Below, piece by piece: positions 1-8,422 of a DNA stretch of 27,142 bases. Within the stretch, counting starts at the first letter, position 1; each line of letters opens with the position of its first letter. The translations under genes and the position numbers were made by a program. Below the pieces are notes generated by a model. It had not been told where the DNA came from and did not search any database. It saw only the letters and a program-made list of their open reading frames with translations. Source of the stretch: Prevotellaceae bacterium UBA2718 (lineage in GTDB: Bacteria; Bacteroidota; Bacteroidia; Bacteroidales; Bacteroidaceae); contig DEKQ01000087.1 in NCBI GenBank assembly GCA_002353975.1, forward strand, positions 1 through 27,142, read 5' to 3'.

Positions 1-1683
1 CCGCAAGGCTCGCTGACGGGTGTCTCAGGCTTCCAGGTGCACATCGGTGCAGGCCAGGTCTATACGCCCGGCGACCAGTGTGACGTTCTGGTAGCAATGA
101 ATGCTGCCGCCTTCAAGACGCAGCTGAAGTATGCTAAGCCTAACGCGACGATAATCATCGACACCGATTCATTCAAGGAATCAGACCTCAACAAGGCTCA
201 GTTCCAGACTCAGGACTACCTGAAAGAGATGAATGTAGATGCCGACCGCGTTATCCAGTGCCCCATCACGACGATGGTTAAGGATGCTTTGGCAGACACA
301 GGCATGGACAACAAGGCCATGCTGAAGTGCCGCAATATGTTCGCACTCGGCCTTGTCTGCTGGCTTTTCTCACGCGACCTGAACCTTGTGGCTAACTTCT
401 TGCGCGAGAAGTTCGCCAAGAAGCCCGCCATTGCTGAGGCTAACATCAAGGTTATCCAGGCCGGATATGACTACGGTCACAACACCCACTCAAATGCTAC
501 GAACGTATATCGCATTGAGTCAAAGGTGAAGACCCCAGGCCGTTACATGGACATCACGGGTAACAAGGCCACCGCTTACGGTTTCATCGCCGCTGCCGAG
601 AAGGCCGGACTGAAGCTCTATCTGGGCTCTTACCCCATCACTCCTGCTACCGACGTGCTCCACGAGCTGTCAAAGCACAAGTCATTGGGCGTCACCACCG
701 TGCAGTGTGAGGACGAGATTGCGGGCTGCGCCTCTGCTGTCGGAGCCTCTTTCGGCGGTGCACTGGCAGTGACATCAACCTCCGGCCCTGGCATTTGCCT
801 GAAGTCTGAGGCTATGAACCTTGCCGTCATCATGGAGCTGCCTATCGTGGTGCTCGACGTTCAGCGTGGCGGACCTGCCACCGGCCTGCCCACAAAGTCT
901 GAGCAGACCGACCTGCTGCAGTGCCTCTACGGGCGTAACGGCGAGTCTCCGATGCCTGTCATCGCTGCCACCAGCCCTACGGACTGCTTCTATGCAGCCT
1001 TTGACGCAGCCAAGATGGCGCTGGAGCACATGACGCCTGTCGTGCTGATGACCGATGCATACATTGCCAACGGCTCAGGCGCATTCAAGCTGCCTGACCT
1101 CAGCAAGATGCCAGCCATCAATCCTCCATACGTTCCCGAGGAGCTGAAGGGCACCTGGACCCCATATATGCGTGCTGAGAACGGCACCCGCTACTGGGCC
1201 GTGCCGGGCCGCGAGGGCTTCCAGCACATCCTGGGCGGACTGGAGAAGGATGACAAGACCGGCGCTATCTCAACGGCACCAGAGAACCACGACCTGATGA
1301 CACGCAAGCGTCAGGCAAAGATTGACAATATCGTGGTGCCAGACCTGGAGGTGCTGGGCGACGTTGACGATGCCGAGCTGCTCATCGTGGGCTTCGGTTC
1401 TACATACGGACACCTGCGCGCCGCCATGGACGAGCTGCGTGCCCAGGGCAAGAAAGTAGCCATGACACAGTTCCGCTACATCAACCCGCTGCCTAAGAAC
1501 ACCGCCGAGGTGCTGAAGAAATACCCCAAGGTAGTAGTGGCCGAGCAGAACATGGGTCAGCTGGCAGGCTACCTGCGCATGAAGGTAGATAACTTCGTAC
1601 CCGCACAGTTCAACCAGGTAAAGGGTCAGCCATTCGTGGTAAACGAGTTGGTAGCGGCCTTTACTGAAATCATTAACAAGTAA
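1..1683 (+). CDS. korA: 2-oxoacid:ferredoxin oxidoreductase, fused gamma/alpha subunit (5' truncated by window edge)
   Basis: With KorB this cytoplasmic enzyme oxidatively decarboxylates a 2-oxoacid (probably 2-oxoglutarate) to the acyl-CoA and passes electrons to ferredoxin. The frame is open from base 1, so the gene starts upstream; a GTG at 37 falls inside the conserved gamma domain and is not the start. About 560 residues are visible, and fused subunits of this kind are usually a little over 600, so roughly 50-60 are missing. The first ~150 residues are the gamma domain (QGSLTGVSGFQVHIGAG). The alpha domain follows, with the pyrimidine-binding landmarks GSYPITPATDVLHEL, VQCEDEIAGCASAVGAS, TSTSGPGICLKSEAMNLA and QRGGPATGLPTKSEQTDL. 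The C-terminal part resembles the transketolase C-terminal fold. korB follows 19 nt downstream, so the two form an operon. Family assignment is firm; the exact substrate is inferred. Confidence 0.95.
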   Translation, partial: PQGSLTGVSGFQVHIGAGQVYTPGDQCDVLVAMNAAAFKTQLKYAKPNATIIIDTDSFKESDLNKAQFQTQDYLKEMNVDADRVIQCPITTMVKDALADTGMDNKAMLKCRNMFALGLVCWLFSRDLNLVANFLREKFAKKPAIAEANIKVIQAGYDYGHNTHSNATNVYRIESKVKTPGRYMDITGNKATAYGFIAAAEKAGLKLYLGSYPITPATDVLHELSKHKSLGVTTVQCEDEIAGCASAVGASFGGALAVTSTSGPGICLKSEAMNLAVIMELPIVVLDVQRGGPATGLPTKSEQTDLLQCLYGRNGESPMPVIAATSPTDCFYAAFDAAKMALEHMTPVVLMTDAYIANGSGAFKLPDLSKMPAINPPYVPEELKGTWTPYMRAENGTRYWAVPGREGFQHILGGLEKDDKTGAISTAPENHDLMTRKRQAKIDNIVVPDLEVLGDVDDAELLIVGFGSTYGHLRAAMDELRAQGKKVAMTQFRYINPLPKNTAEVLKKYPKVVVAEQNMGQLAGYLRMKVDNFVPAQFNQVKGQPFVVNELVAAFTEIINK

Positions 1684-1702
1684 AAAGGAAAGGACATTAG
1701 AT

Positions 1703-2707
1703 ATGGAATTTACTCCTAACGACTTCAAAAAAGGTCAGCCTCGTTGGTGTCCCGGATGTGGAGATCACTTCTTCCTGGCATCGCTTCACAAGGCAATGGC
1801 CGAGATAGGTAAGGAACCTTGGCGCAATGCCGTTATCTCTGGTATCGGCTGCTCTTCGCGTTTGCCTCACTATATGGCCACTTACGGCATGAACACCATT
1901 CACGGACGTGCTGCCGCAATCGCCACAGGATGCAAAATCGTCAATCCTGACCTGACCGTATGGCAGATCTCCGGCGACGGTGACGGCCTCGCCATCGGCG
2001 GCAATCACTTCATACATGCCAACCGCCGTAACATCAATATCAACATCATACTGCTCAACAACCGCATCTACGGCCTTACGAAGGGACAGTATTCGCCCAC
2101 CTCTCCGCGTGGATTCGTCTCTAAGTCAAGCCCTTACGGCACTGTGGAAGACCCGTTCCGCCCCGCTGAGCTCTGCTTCGGCGCACGCGGTCACTTCTTC
2201 GCCCGCACCGTAGCCACCGACGGCGCACACACCGTGGAGGTGCTCAAGGCAGCCGATGCCCACAAGGGAACGAGCGTGACGGAGGTGCTGCAGAACTGCG
2301 TCATCTTCAACGACGGCACCCATGAGGCGGTGTATAACAAGGCCGGACGTGCCGAGAACGCTATCTATGTGGAGCACGGCAAGCCGCTCATCTTCGGTAA
2401 GGATCGCGAGTTCGGCCTCGTGCAGGACGGCTTCAGCTTGAAGAAGGTGCGCATCGGCGAGAACGGTATCACTGAGAAGGACATCCTCGTGCACGACGCA
2501 CACTGTCAGGACAACACCCTGCAGCTCAAGCTCGCGCTCATGGGCAACGGCGACGGATTCCCCGTAGCACTCGGCGTGATACGCGATGTGGAGGCTCCGA
2601 CGTATGATGACTCCGTCATAGCACAGATAGAAGAGGTGAAGGCGCAGAAGAAATACCACAACTTCGCCGAACTCCTGGAGACCAACGACATCTGGGAGGT
2701 GAAGTAA
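1703..2707 (+). CDS. korB: 2-oxoacid:ferredoxin oxidoreductase beta subunit
   Basis: This is the thiamine pyrophosphate and [4Fe-4S]-binding subunit of the KorAB complex, 334 aa and full length for the family. Visible features are CPGCG (C16, C19), GIGCSSRLPHY (C50) and a late cysteine at C199, the usual four cluster ligands. The TPP/Mg motif begins at GDGDG (91-95) and ends at LLNN (117-120), followed by IYGLTKGQYSPTSP. The ATG is preceded by a purine-rich AAGGAAAGGA about 8 nt upstream. It lies 19 nt after korA and is followed by two hairpins, the second a good intrinsic terminator, so the operon ends here. The ferredoxin-like korD sometimes found with this pair is not in view and would have to lie upstream. 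Confidence 0.96.
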   Translation: MEFTPNDFKKGQPRWCPGCGDHFFLASLHKAMAEIGKEPWRNAVISGIGCSSRLPHYMATYGMNTIHGRAAAIATGCKIVNPDLTVWQISGDGDGLAIGGNHFIHANRRNININIILLNNRIYGLTKGQYSPTSPRGFVSKSSPYGTVEDPFRPAELCFGARGHFFARTVATDGAHTVEVLKAADAHKGTSVTEVLQNCVIFNDGTHEAVYNKAGRAENAIYVEHGKPLIFGKDREFGLVQDGFSLKKVRIGENGITEKDILVHDAHCQDNTLQLKLALMGNGDGFPVALGVIRDVEAPTYDDSVIAQIEEVKAQKKYHNFAELLETNDIWEVK

Positions 2708-2752
2708 AAAGCCGCCCTCTTATGGAGTAAGGAATCTACGGCAATCATCAGT

Positions 2753-2771
2753 GGCGGGTGAGACACCCGCC
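2753..2771 (+). other. small GC-rich hairpin downstream of korB
   Basis: GGCGGGTG (2753-2760) pairs with CACCCGCC (2764-2771) around an AGA loop, eight perfect pairs. No T-run follows, so it is probably an mRNA 3'-end stabiliser or part of the terminator region rather than a terminator itself. Confidence 0.6.
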
Positions 2772-2781
2772 CTCCTATAGC

Positions 2782-2826
2782 AGCACCCCGCTACTGACCA
2801 TCGGTAGCGGGGTGCTTTCGTTTTGT
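2782..2826 (+). terminator. Rho-independent terminator of korAB
   Basis: Stem AGCACCCCGCTAC (2782-2794) pairs perfectly with GTAGCGGGGTGCT (2804-2816). A further T-G, G-C and A-T pair close the loop to CCA. The tract TTTCGTTTTG follows directly. It sits 75 nt after the korB stop and no other gene is upstream. Confidence 0.9.
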
Positions 2827-2880
2827 GGGTTGCGATAGGACTTTTCGAACATTGCGCAGTAGGGGTTGCTGCGGTGTTTT

Positions 2881-2990
2881 CTGATAGTAGGTCTTTTGCG
2901 TTCTGATAGTAGGTCTTTTACCTCCTAATAGTAGGTCTTTTACTCGGTAATAGTAGGTCTTTTACACGCTAAAAGACCTACTATTACAAC
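2881..2990. repeat. 22-bp tandem array (4 direct units plus 1 inverted unit)
   Basis: Four consecutive 22-bp units begin at 2881, 2903, 2925 and 2947. Each carries TAGTAGGTCTTTT and a variable 4-6 nt tail. A fifth unit (2969-2990) is inverted, so GTAATAGTAGGTCTTTTA (2947-2964) and its exact reverse complement (2970-2987) form an 18-bp perfect stem with a 5-nt CACGC loop. The units are too short and the variable parts too small for a CRISPR array. Function unknown. It lies in the 948-bp gap between korB and the pectate lyase, in which no gene is convincing. Confidence 0.9.
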
Positions 2991-3130
2991 GCCCTGGCAA
3001 TGAGATGGTTATGAGGGGCATTTTTCGCCGTTTGGCGCAGTGGGTGCATGGGAGGCCTGTTTGAGGGGGATGGGACAAATCGAGCATAGTGGAGAAGTAT
3101 GCAACGTACTCGTATCGCTGCATTCATACA

Positions 3131-3370
3131 GGTGGGACACGGCCAGCGGGAGCATCCACACGGGGTTTCCGTCCCCTGGGAAACGGGGGAACCGAAGGGG
3201 GTTGAAGGCGTCCTCGCCCGCGACAAATAATGTTTGACTTCGCTGCCCGTTAAGGGCGTGTTTGAGAACACTTATCCTCTTCATCTGCTATACTGTGTCA
3301 TTGCCGCTTGCGCGGCATCGCGGGCGAGGACGCCCACGTCCCCCGTTGTCCGCGAATATGTTGCACATTC
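3131..3370. repeat. modular dispersed repeat, related to the one at 18804-18873
   Basis: Read on the minus strand, 3131-3177 matches 18827-18873 at about 37 of 47 positions (core GGGGACGGAAACCCCG, then TGGATG and CGCTGGCCGTGTCCC). Also on the minus strand, 3338-3370 matches the other half, 18804-18834 (core CAACGGGGGAC preceded by AACATATT). At 18.8 kb the halves are joined; here about 160 bp separate them. That spacer holds a perfect 17-bp inverted repeat, GGCGTCCTCGCCCGCGA at 3207-3223 and its complement at 3318-3334. Small hairpins (GCCGC-TTGC-GCGGC type, near 3303-3316) are also present. Short open frames here follow the repeat and look non-coding. Confidence 0.75.
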
Positions 3371-3523
3371 CTTTCATGCTCACGCATCGGCGGTCTTGTG
3401 GCCTATCATTGAAACGTAACGGTGGGGACTGGATTAGGGCTTAATAAGACACCCTGTACCGCAAAAAACGCCTATTTAACCAACTTTAACCATCTATCTA
3501 ACTGTTACATAACGATTTTTCCT

Positions 3524-3531
3524 TAACTTTG
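3524..3531 (+). promoter_or_regulatory. -7 box of the pectate lyase promoter
   Basis: TAACTTTG matches the Bacteroidetes sigma-A -7 consensus TAnnTTTG, about 125 nt before the chosen ATG. No clear TTTG -33 box is seen; only TGTT at 3503-3506 is near. The leader would be about 115 nt long. Confidence 0.6.
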
Positions 3532-3655
3532 CAGAATGCTACTTGCAGAGTGAGATTTTGTACATTCTTATTTGGAATGTGCATTGTCAATGCGTATATT
3601 GCATGGTAAATTAGAAGTAAAAAGGAAAAAATATAAACTAAACTCAACTAACTTT

Positions 3656-6600
3656 ATGAAGCAAATTCTACGCTTTTCAATGATGCTTCTGGCGTGTATG
3701 CTGATGGTATGCACGGCGAGTGCCGACGAACTCGTGGCATTCCCGGGAGCACAAGGCTTCGGACGTTTTGCCAAGGGGGCGCGCGCCTCAAGCAGTCCTA
3801 CCGTCTATCACGTTACAAACCTCAATGACTCCGGCACGGGCTCTTTCCGCGACGCTGTGAGCCAGCCTAACCGCATCATCGTGTTTGATGTGGCTGGCAC
3901 CATCAAGATCAAGTCTGGCTTAGTGTTCTCAAAGAACCTCACCGTGCTTGGCCAGACGGCTCCGGGCGACGGCGTCCAGATTTATGGCGACCGTGTGTCC
4001 TTCTCGGGTGCTGACAATGTCATCGTGCGCTACATGCGTTTCCGCATGGGCAAGAGTGCCGCCAGCGGACAGAAGGATGCCTGCGGTATTGCCAATGGCG
4101 GCAACATGATCTTCGACCACCTCAGCGTTCTCTGGGGCAGGGACGAGAACTTCTCCGTCAGTTGGGACAACAAGGGCACCGCACCCCACGACATCACCAT
4201 CCAGAACTCCATCATAGGCCAGGGCCTGCAGACCCACTCCTGTGGTGGGCTAATCCAGACCGAGGGCGGTGTGACACTCTTCCGCAACCTCTACATAGAG
4301 AACAAGACGCGCAACCCGAAGGTGAAGCACCTTAACCAGTTTATCAATAACGTAGTGTATAACTGGGGAAACGGCGGCTGCTACCTCATGGGACGCGAAA
4401 GCTCAGGCAACTCATGGGCTGAGATTGTGAACAACTACTTCGTGAAGGGTCCCTGGGACACGGGCTACAAACCACTGCAAGAGGGCAACGAGAACTTCCA
4501 GTTCTATGGCGACGGCAACTATTATGACGACGACAGGGACGGACAACTCAACGGACATCTCTACACCGATGCGGAATATGATGCATCTGGTGCCCTGCGC
4601 CGTGCTTCAGTTGCCGAGATAACAAATAGCCCGAAGGAGTTTCCCGTTATCACCGAACTGATGACGGCCGAGGAAGCCATAAAGTGGATTATCGACAGCG
4701 TGGGTGCCAGCCTGCCGGCACGCGACGAAGTGGACCAGTACCTCATCGACGAACTGGCATCCTTCGGCACCAGCGGCTCTAACGGCGGTATCTCCGACGA
4801 GACAACCCTACCCCACAAGGGTACTGGCGTGGTATCGCCTGGCAACAAGCCGCAGGACACCGACGGCGACGGCATTCCCGACGAATGGGAGACAGCCAAC
4901 GGTCTGAACCCCAACGACGCTTCGGACGCAGTAAAGGTGGCTGCCAACGGATACCTGAACATAGAGAACTACTCCTTCACCATAACTGAGGCATATCCAT
5001 ACCTCAAGGTTCCAACCGACCTGAAGGTGACAAAGCAGCAGACACAGTCAATATCCATATCCTGGACCGACAACGCCAAGGATGAGGAGGGCTACATAAT
5101 AGAATACTCTACGGACAACAAGAACTTCTCAGAGGCAGGTCGCGTGGCTGCCAACTCTACAGCCTATACCGCCACAGGGCTGACCAAGGAGCAGGCCTAC
5201 TACTTCCGCGTGAAGGCATACGGAGCCGGCGGTCTGGAGTCTCTCTACACCTCAGTGCTGTCAACGGAGACCATCGGCGACCCCGCAGCACCCAAGCAGT
5301 GCAGCAAGCCGTCGCCCGCTGAAGGCGAGGAAGTGGGCACCGCATCGGGCGACGTGGTACTGTCATGGGAGAACTCTACCAAGGACTACTATGGCAAGGT
5401 AAACTACCTTATATACTTCGGTACGGATAAGGACAACCTCGCCAGAATTGGCACCACTCAGCTGAAGACCTATACGCACACCGTACAACTGGAGGCCGGC
5501 AAGACATACTACTGGCGCGTCAACGCACGCAACGACATCGGCTCTACACAAGGCACCGTGTGGTCGTTCAAAACTGTCAAGGGCGGCGTGCTCTTCGAGA
5601 CTGACTTCAACACCAAGCCGGAAGCCTTTGCCAGCAAATATCCCGGCACCTCCAACGCAAACATCATCAACGGCAACACCAGCACTACCGTAGGAGGAAT
5701 GACATTCGGTGCAACAGGCTCAAGCAACGCACGCATCGTGTCGTTCAGCGACAGCGGACTGACAGGCGACTATTCTGCCAGTGACGCAGGAGCAACGCCA
5801 CGCTGCGTGGAGTTCACCAGCGGAAGCGGATACATACAGTTCCCCGAAGTGGAGGGCCCATGCACAGTCACCATCTGGACGGGCAACTCAGACACCAATT
5901 CCAAGACCTTCAAACTCAATACCATTGTGAGCGGTTCTGAGACAACGGCAACCACTTTCGACCTGAAGGCCGCCAAGAAGAACTTCAAGCACACCTATAC
6001 CTATACGGGAACAGGCAAGGTTATATTCAAGATAGACAATAACGGAAAGAAATTCCGCGTTCACGATGTGCTCATAGAGAAGTACGTCAGCGACGACCCC
6101 ACACCTGGCCCCGTTAGCGCAGGGCTCTCATTCGGCAGTCAGACCACATCCAGCGCAGTGCTGGGTGAGGCCTATACCGCTCCCACACTGTCCAATCCTT
6201 ACAAGGTTGATGTGACTTACAACAGCAGCAACCCCGCTGTTGCTACCGTCAACAACGATGGCGCAGTGACACTGGTAGGCGTCGGCGAGACAACCATCAC
6301 AGCTTCTTTCTCCGGCAATGCCAGCTATCAGGCAGGCTCTGCAAGCTACAAGCTGACTGTGACACAGGCTGAACCACAGCCACAGGGCACTCAGAAGGTC
6401 TGCATAGCATGGGGTAACTGCACCCGCACCGGCGGCGACAGCAACTGCACTGAGCTGGTGGGCAACGAGGCTTCACCGTCTAACAACGTAGGTTTCAGCA
6501 TGCACTACACCACCGTGACGGACAAATACTACGAAAAGGGCGATAAGATGACCTACGACTTTGACGGCATACAGCGCACGGGCATCACGCTCTCTAACGG

Positions 6601-7288
6601 TGCACAGAACTCTATCATTATCCCTGCAGGCTACAAAGTGACCAAGGTGACATTCTGGAGCGTCACGGGTAACAACACTTCTGACCGCGTGAGCTACTGG
6701 AAAGAGGTTGCCGGACAGACCTATACCGAGGCCGACGGACAGATATTCTCACACTCTGCCACCGCTTCGGCACCTAACAAGGCCGTGTTCGACCTGAACA
6801 ACGTGCAGAACGAGCTCACCTTCACCAACACCGGTGAGCAGCAGAAGGTTGTCATAGTGTTGGAGTATCACGTTGGCGATGACCCGACACCCACACCGGA
6901 ACCGGTGAGCGCAGAGCTGTCATACGGCAGCAGCGAGGCCGACAAGGCTGTGGTTGGCGAGGCATACACCGCTCGCACGCTGGCTAATCCTCACAATGTT
7001 TCTGTGACTTACACCAGCAGCAACACCGCCGTGGCTACCGTCAACCAGCAGGGTGCAGTGACTATCGTAGGTGCCGGTGAGGCTACAATCACCGCTACAT
7101 TTGACGGCAACAGTGAGTATCTGGCAGGTTCCGCAAGCTACAAGATTGTGGTATCACAGCCTGTAGGCATCAACAATGTCGGTGCCGACGCTGCCGATGC
7201 AGAGGATAGCTACAATCTCTCAGGCCAGAAGGTGGATGAGAACTATCACGGCATCGTGATCAAGAACGGCAAGAAGTACATGAAGTAA
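3656..7288 (+). CDS. secreted multidomain pectate lyase, polysaccharide lyase family 1-like
   Basis: Predicted to cleave homogalacturonan by beta-elimination outside the cell or on its surface. The ATG at 3656 is chosen over an in-frame TTG at 3572 because it begins a typical signal peptide (MKQILRFSMMLLACMLMVCTASA) and lies after the promoter and A-rich leader; the product is 1210 aa. Domains by approximate residue: right-handed beta-helix lyase 24-390 (FPGAQGFGRFAKG, VYHVTNLNDSGTGSFRDAV, QFINNVVYNWGNGGCYLMG); calcium-binding DTDGDGIPDEWE segment about 401-425; two fibronectin III domains 451-540 and 548-640; a beta-sandwich, possibly carbohydrate-binding, 645-810; Big_2 domain 819-903; a second beta-sandwich 912-1075; Big_2 domain 1080-1168; C-terminal sorting tail with YNLSGQKV and GIVIKNGKKYMK. 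No SusC/SusD pair is adjacent. The lyase fold is confident; the exact PL family and substrate are inferred. Confidence 0.88.
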   Translation: MKQILRFSMMLLACMLMVCTASADELVAFPGAQGFGRFAKGARASSSPTVYHVTNLNDSGTGSFRDAVSQPNRIIVFDVAGTIKIKSGLVFSKNLTVLGQTAPGDGVQIYGDRVSFSGADNVIVRYMRFRMGKSAASGQKDACGIANGGNMIFDHLSVLWGRDENFSVSWDNKGTAPHDITIQNSIIGQGLQTHSCGGLIQTEGGVTLFRNLYIENKTRNPKVKHLNQFINNVVYNWGNGGCYLMGRESSGNSWAEIVNNYFVKGPWDTGYKPLQEGNENFQFYGDGNYYDDDRDGQLNGHLYTDAEYDASGALRRASVAEITNSPKEFPVITELMTAEEAIKWIIDSVGASLPARDEVDQYLIDELASFGTSGSNGGISDETTLPHKGTGVVSPGNKPQDTDGDGIPDEWETANGLNPNDASDAVKVAANGYLNIENYSFTITEAYPYLKVPTDLKVTKQQTQSISISWTDNAKDEEGYIIEYSTDNKNFSEAGRVAANSTAYTATGLTKEQAYYFRVKAYGAGGLESLYTSVLSTETIGDPAAPKQCSKPSPAEGEEVGTASGDVVLSWENSTKDYYGKVNYLIYFGTDKDNLARIGTTQLKTYTHTVQLEAGKTYYWRVNARNDIGSTQGTVWSFKTVKGGVLFETDFNTKPEAFASKYPGTSNANIINGNTSTTVGGMTFGATGSSNARIVSFSDSGLTGDYSASDAGATPRCVEFTSGSGYIQFPEVEGPCTVTIWTGNSDTNSKTFKLNTIVSGSETTATTFDLKAAKKNFKHTYTYTGTGKVIFKIDNNGKKFRVHDVLIEKYVSDDPTPGPVSAGLSFGSQTTSSAVLGEAYTAPTLSNPYKVDVTYNSSNPAVATVNNDGAVTLVGVGETTITASFSGNASYQAGSASYKLTVTQAEPQPQGTQKVCIAWGNCTRTGGDSNCTELVGNEASPSNNVGFSMHYTTVTDKYYEKGDKMTYDFDGIQRTGITLSNGAQNSIIIPAGYKVTKVTFWSVTGNNTSDRVSYWKEVAGQTYTEADGQIFSHSATASAPNKAVFDLNNVQNELTFTNTGEQQKVVIVLEYHVGDDPTPTPEPVSAELSYGSSEADKAVVGEAYTARTLANPHNVSVTYTSSNTAVATVNQQGAVTIVGAGEATITATFDGNSEYLAGSASYKIVVSQPVGINNVGADAADAEDSYNLSGQKVDENYHGIVIKNGKKYMK

Positions 7289-7299
7289 TAGTAATAGAA

Positions 7300-7489
7300 A
7301 ACCACGAATTACCCGAATTTCACAAATTTCACACATTCGGAAGCCTATACCAATAGGAGAAAAACTCGAGTGCTCAACCCCTTGGCGACGCTTTCGGAGC
7401 AGAGCGGAGAAAGAAATTTCAAAATATAATTACACGAATTAAGGTACATGAAGAAAAGAAAATTTGTGAAATTCGGGTAATTCGTGGTT
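7300..7489. repeat. element bounded by a perfect 30-bp inverted repeat
   Basis: Bases 7300-7329 (starting AACCACGAATTACCCGAATT) are the exact reverse complement of 7460-7489, enclosing 130 bp. The interior holds GACGCTTTCGGAGCAGAGCGGAGAAAGAAA (about 7386-7415), which aligns at roughly 23 of 30 positions with the core of the elements at 8131 and 22120. It fills most of the 246-bp gap before the esterase gene. It may be a MITE-like or REP-like element, an mRNA stem-loop, or an invertible segment. Confidence 0.85.
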
Positions 7490-7534
7490 CTTAAATACAT
7501 CCGAAACATCAGTAATTTATAAAATCGTAAAATC

Positions 7535-8113
7535 TTGAAGTTAATCTATTTCCATGGCTTTGGCTCGTCGGGGGCCAGCGGCACGGTGCAGCTGCTCCGC
7601 AAACTCTTGCCCGACGACGAGGTGATAGCCCCCGACATACCGGTAGAGCCTCTCGAGGCTCTGCCGTTTCTGCGTCAGTTGTGTGAGCAGGAGCAGCCCG
7701 ACATCATCCTCGGCACCAGCATGGGCGGCATGTATGCCCACCAGATGCACGGCTTCAAGCGCATCTGCGTGAACCCTGCCATCAACATGTCAACCATGAG
7801 CAGCGTGCTGAAGACCGGCGAGCACAAGTTCTTCAACGGGCGTAAGGACAACCAGAAGACCTTCCGCATAACCCGCGAGATCATACAGCACCACAACCAG
7901 ATAGAGCGTCAACAGTTCAAGAACCTCACCGACGAGGACCGTCAGCACGTCTGGGGACTCTTCGGCATCAACGACAAGACCTGCAACACCTACGACACCT
8001 TCCACAAGCACTATCCGCAGTGCCAGCGCTTTGACGGCGAGCATCAGCTCAACGAGAAGGCGCTGAAGAAGGTAGTCCTGCCGCTGATAGAATTAATAAT
8101 TAATAATTCATAA
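7535..8113 (+). CDS. YqiA/YcfP-like alpha/beta-fold esterase
   Basis: A 192-aa small cytoplasmic hydrolase of the YqiA/YcfP type; E. coli YqiA is a similar size and has esterase activity. It opens with IYFHGFGSS (oxyanion-loop region) and has the nucleophile elbow GTSMGG with S62. Later GINDKTC (D147) and DGEHQLN (H170) complete a plausible Ser-Asp-His triad. The only start that keeps the first beta-strand is TTG at 7535; no in-frame ATG lies before the nucleophile. The last residues (ELIINNS) and the stop are encoded by an AT-rich repeat (AATTAATAATTAATAAT, 8091-8107), so the native C-terminus may have been replaced. The physiological substrate is unknown. The flanking genes do not suggest a pathway. 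Confidence 0.85.
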   Translation: MKLIYFHGFGSSGASGTVQLLRKLLPDDEVIAPDIPVEPLEALPFLRQLCEQEQPDIILGTSMGGMYAHQMHGFKRICVNPAINMSTMSSVLKTGEHKFFNGRKDNQKTFRITREIIQHHNQIERQQFKNLTDEDRQHVWGLFGINDKTCNTYDTFHKHYPQCQRFDGEHQLNEKALKKVVLPLIELIINNS

Positions 8114-8130
8114 TTCAAAATTAATACAGA

Positions 8131-8326
8131 GTTCCGCAAGTAGCGAAACGGCCTGCGCTCGGCCCTAAGGGACGCTTGCGTAGAGAAACGGAGCAAGAAA
8201 GGCCAATAAGCTGTTAGCCCAGGGCATCGCCCTAGGTATGAATGCGAACAGAAATTACGCCCTGTAAGGGCAACAGAAAGATATGGATGAAATGCTTTTG
8301 CCCTTTCAGGGCGCACTTGCAGAATT
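8131..8326. repeat. dispersed MITE-like element, long copy (A)
   Basis: Bases 8131-8212 match 22120-22200 at about 90 percent, with the shared core AACGGCCTGCGCTCGGC and then CCTAAGGGACGCTTGCGTAG. The right end (TTGCCCTTTCAGGGCGCACTTGCAGAA) also matches that of the 22.2-kb copy. This copy has about 80 bp more in the middle, with the small hairpins GGGCATCGCCC and GCCCTGTAAGGGC. The ends form an imperfect inverted repeat, AGTTCCGCAAGT against ACTTGCAGAATT. AT-rich inverted repeats flank it at 8091-8107 and 8344-8360. No ORF is credible within it. Confidence 0.85.
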
Positions 8327-8334
8327 TGCATTCT

Positions 8335-8415
8335 GCATTTTGCATTATTAATTATTAATTTAATTGCATTCCGCATTCGTAATTTTGCATTTTGCATTAT
8401 TAATTATTAATTTAA
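8335..8415. repeat. 29-bp AT-rich direct repeat upstream of xerD-like gene
   Basis: The same 29-bp sequence (GCATTTTGCATTATTAATTA and nine more bases) is found at 8335-8363 and 8387-8415, 52 bp apart, ending 8 nt before the recombinase ATG. Its ATTATTAATTATTAATT part is the exact reverse complement of 8091-8107, so the repeats bracket element A. Confidence 0.9.
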
Positions 8416-8422
8416 CAGCATT

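Noticed and set aside
2881..2990. Possible CRISPR array
   Set aside because: Units are 22 bp with only 4-6 variable bases, one unit is inverted, and no cas gene is in the window.
3009..3444. Several 60-95 codon frames on both strands
   Set aside because: They overlap the dispersed repeat on both strands, and similar peptide strings (RGTETP, CGCSRW) recur at 18.8 kb because the DNA repeats, not because a protein is conserved.
3572..3655. TTG start extending the pectate lyase by 28 residues
   Set aside because: The extension is charged, precedes a clean signal peptide and lies in the leader; ATG at 3656 is better.
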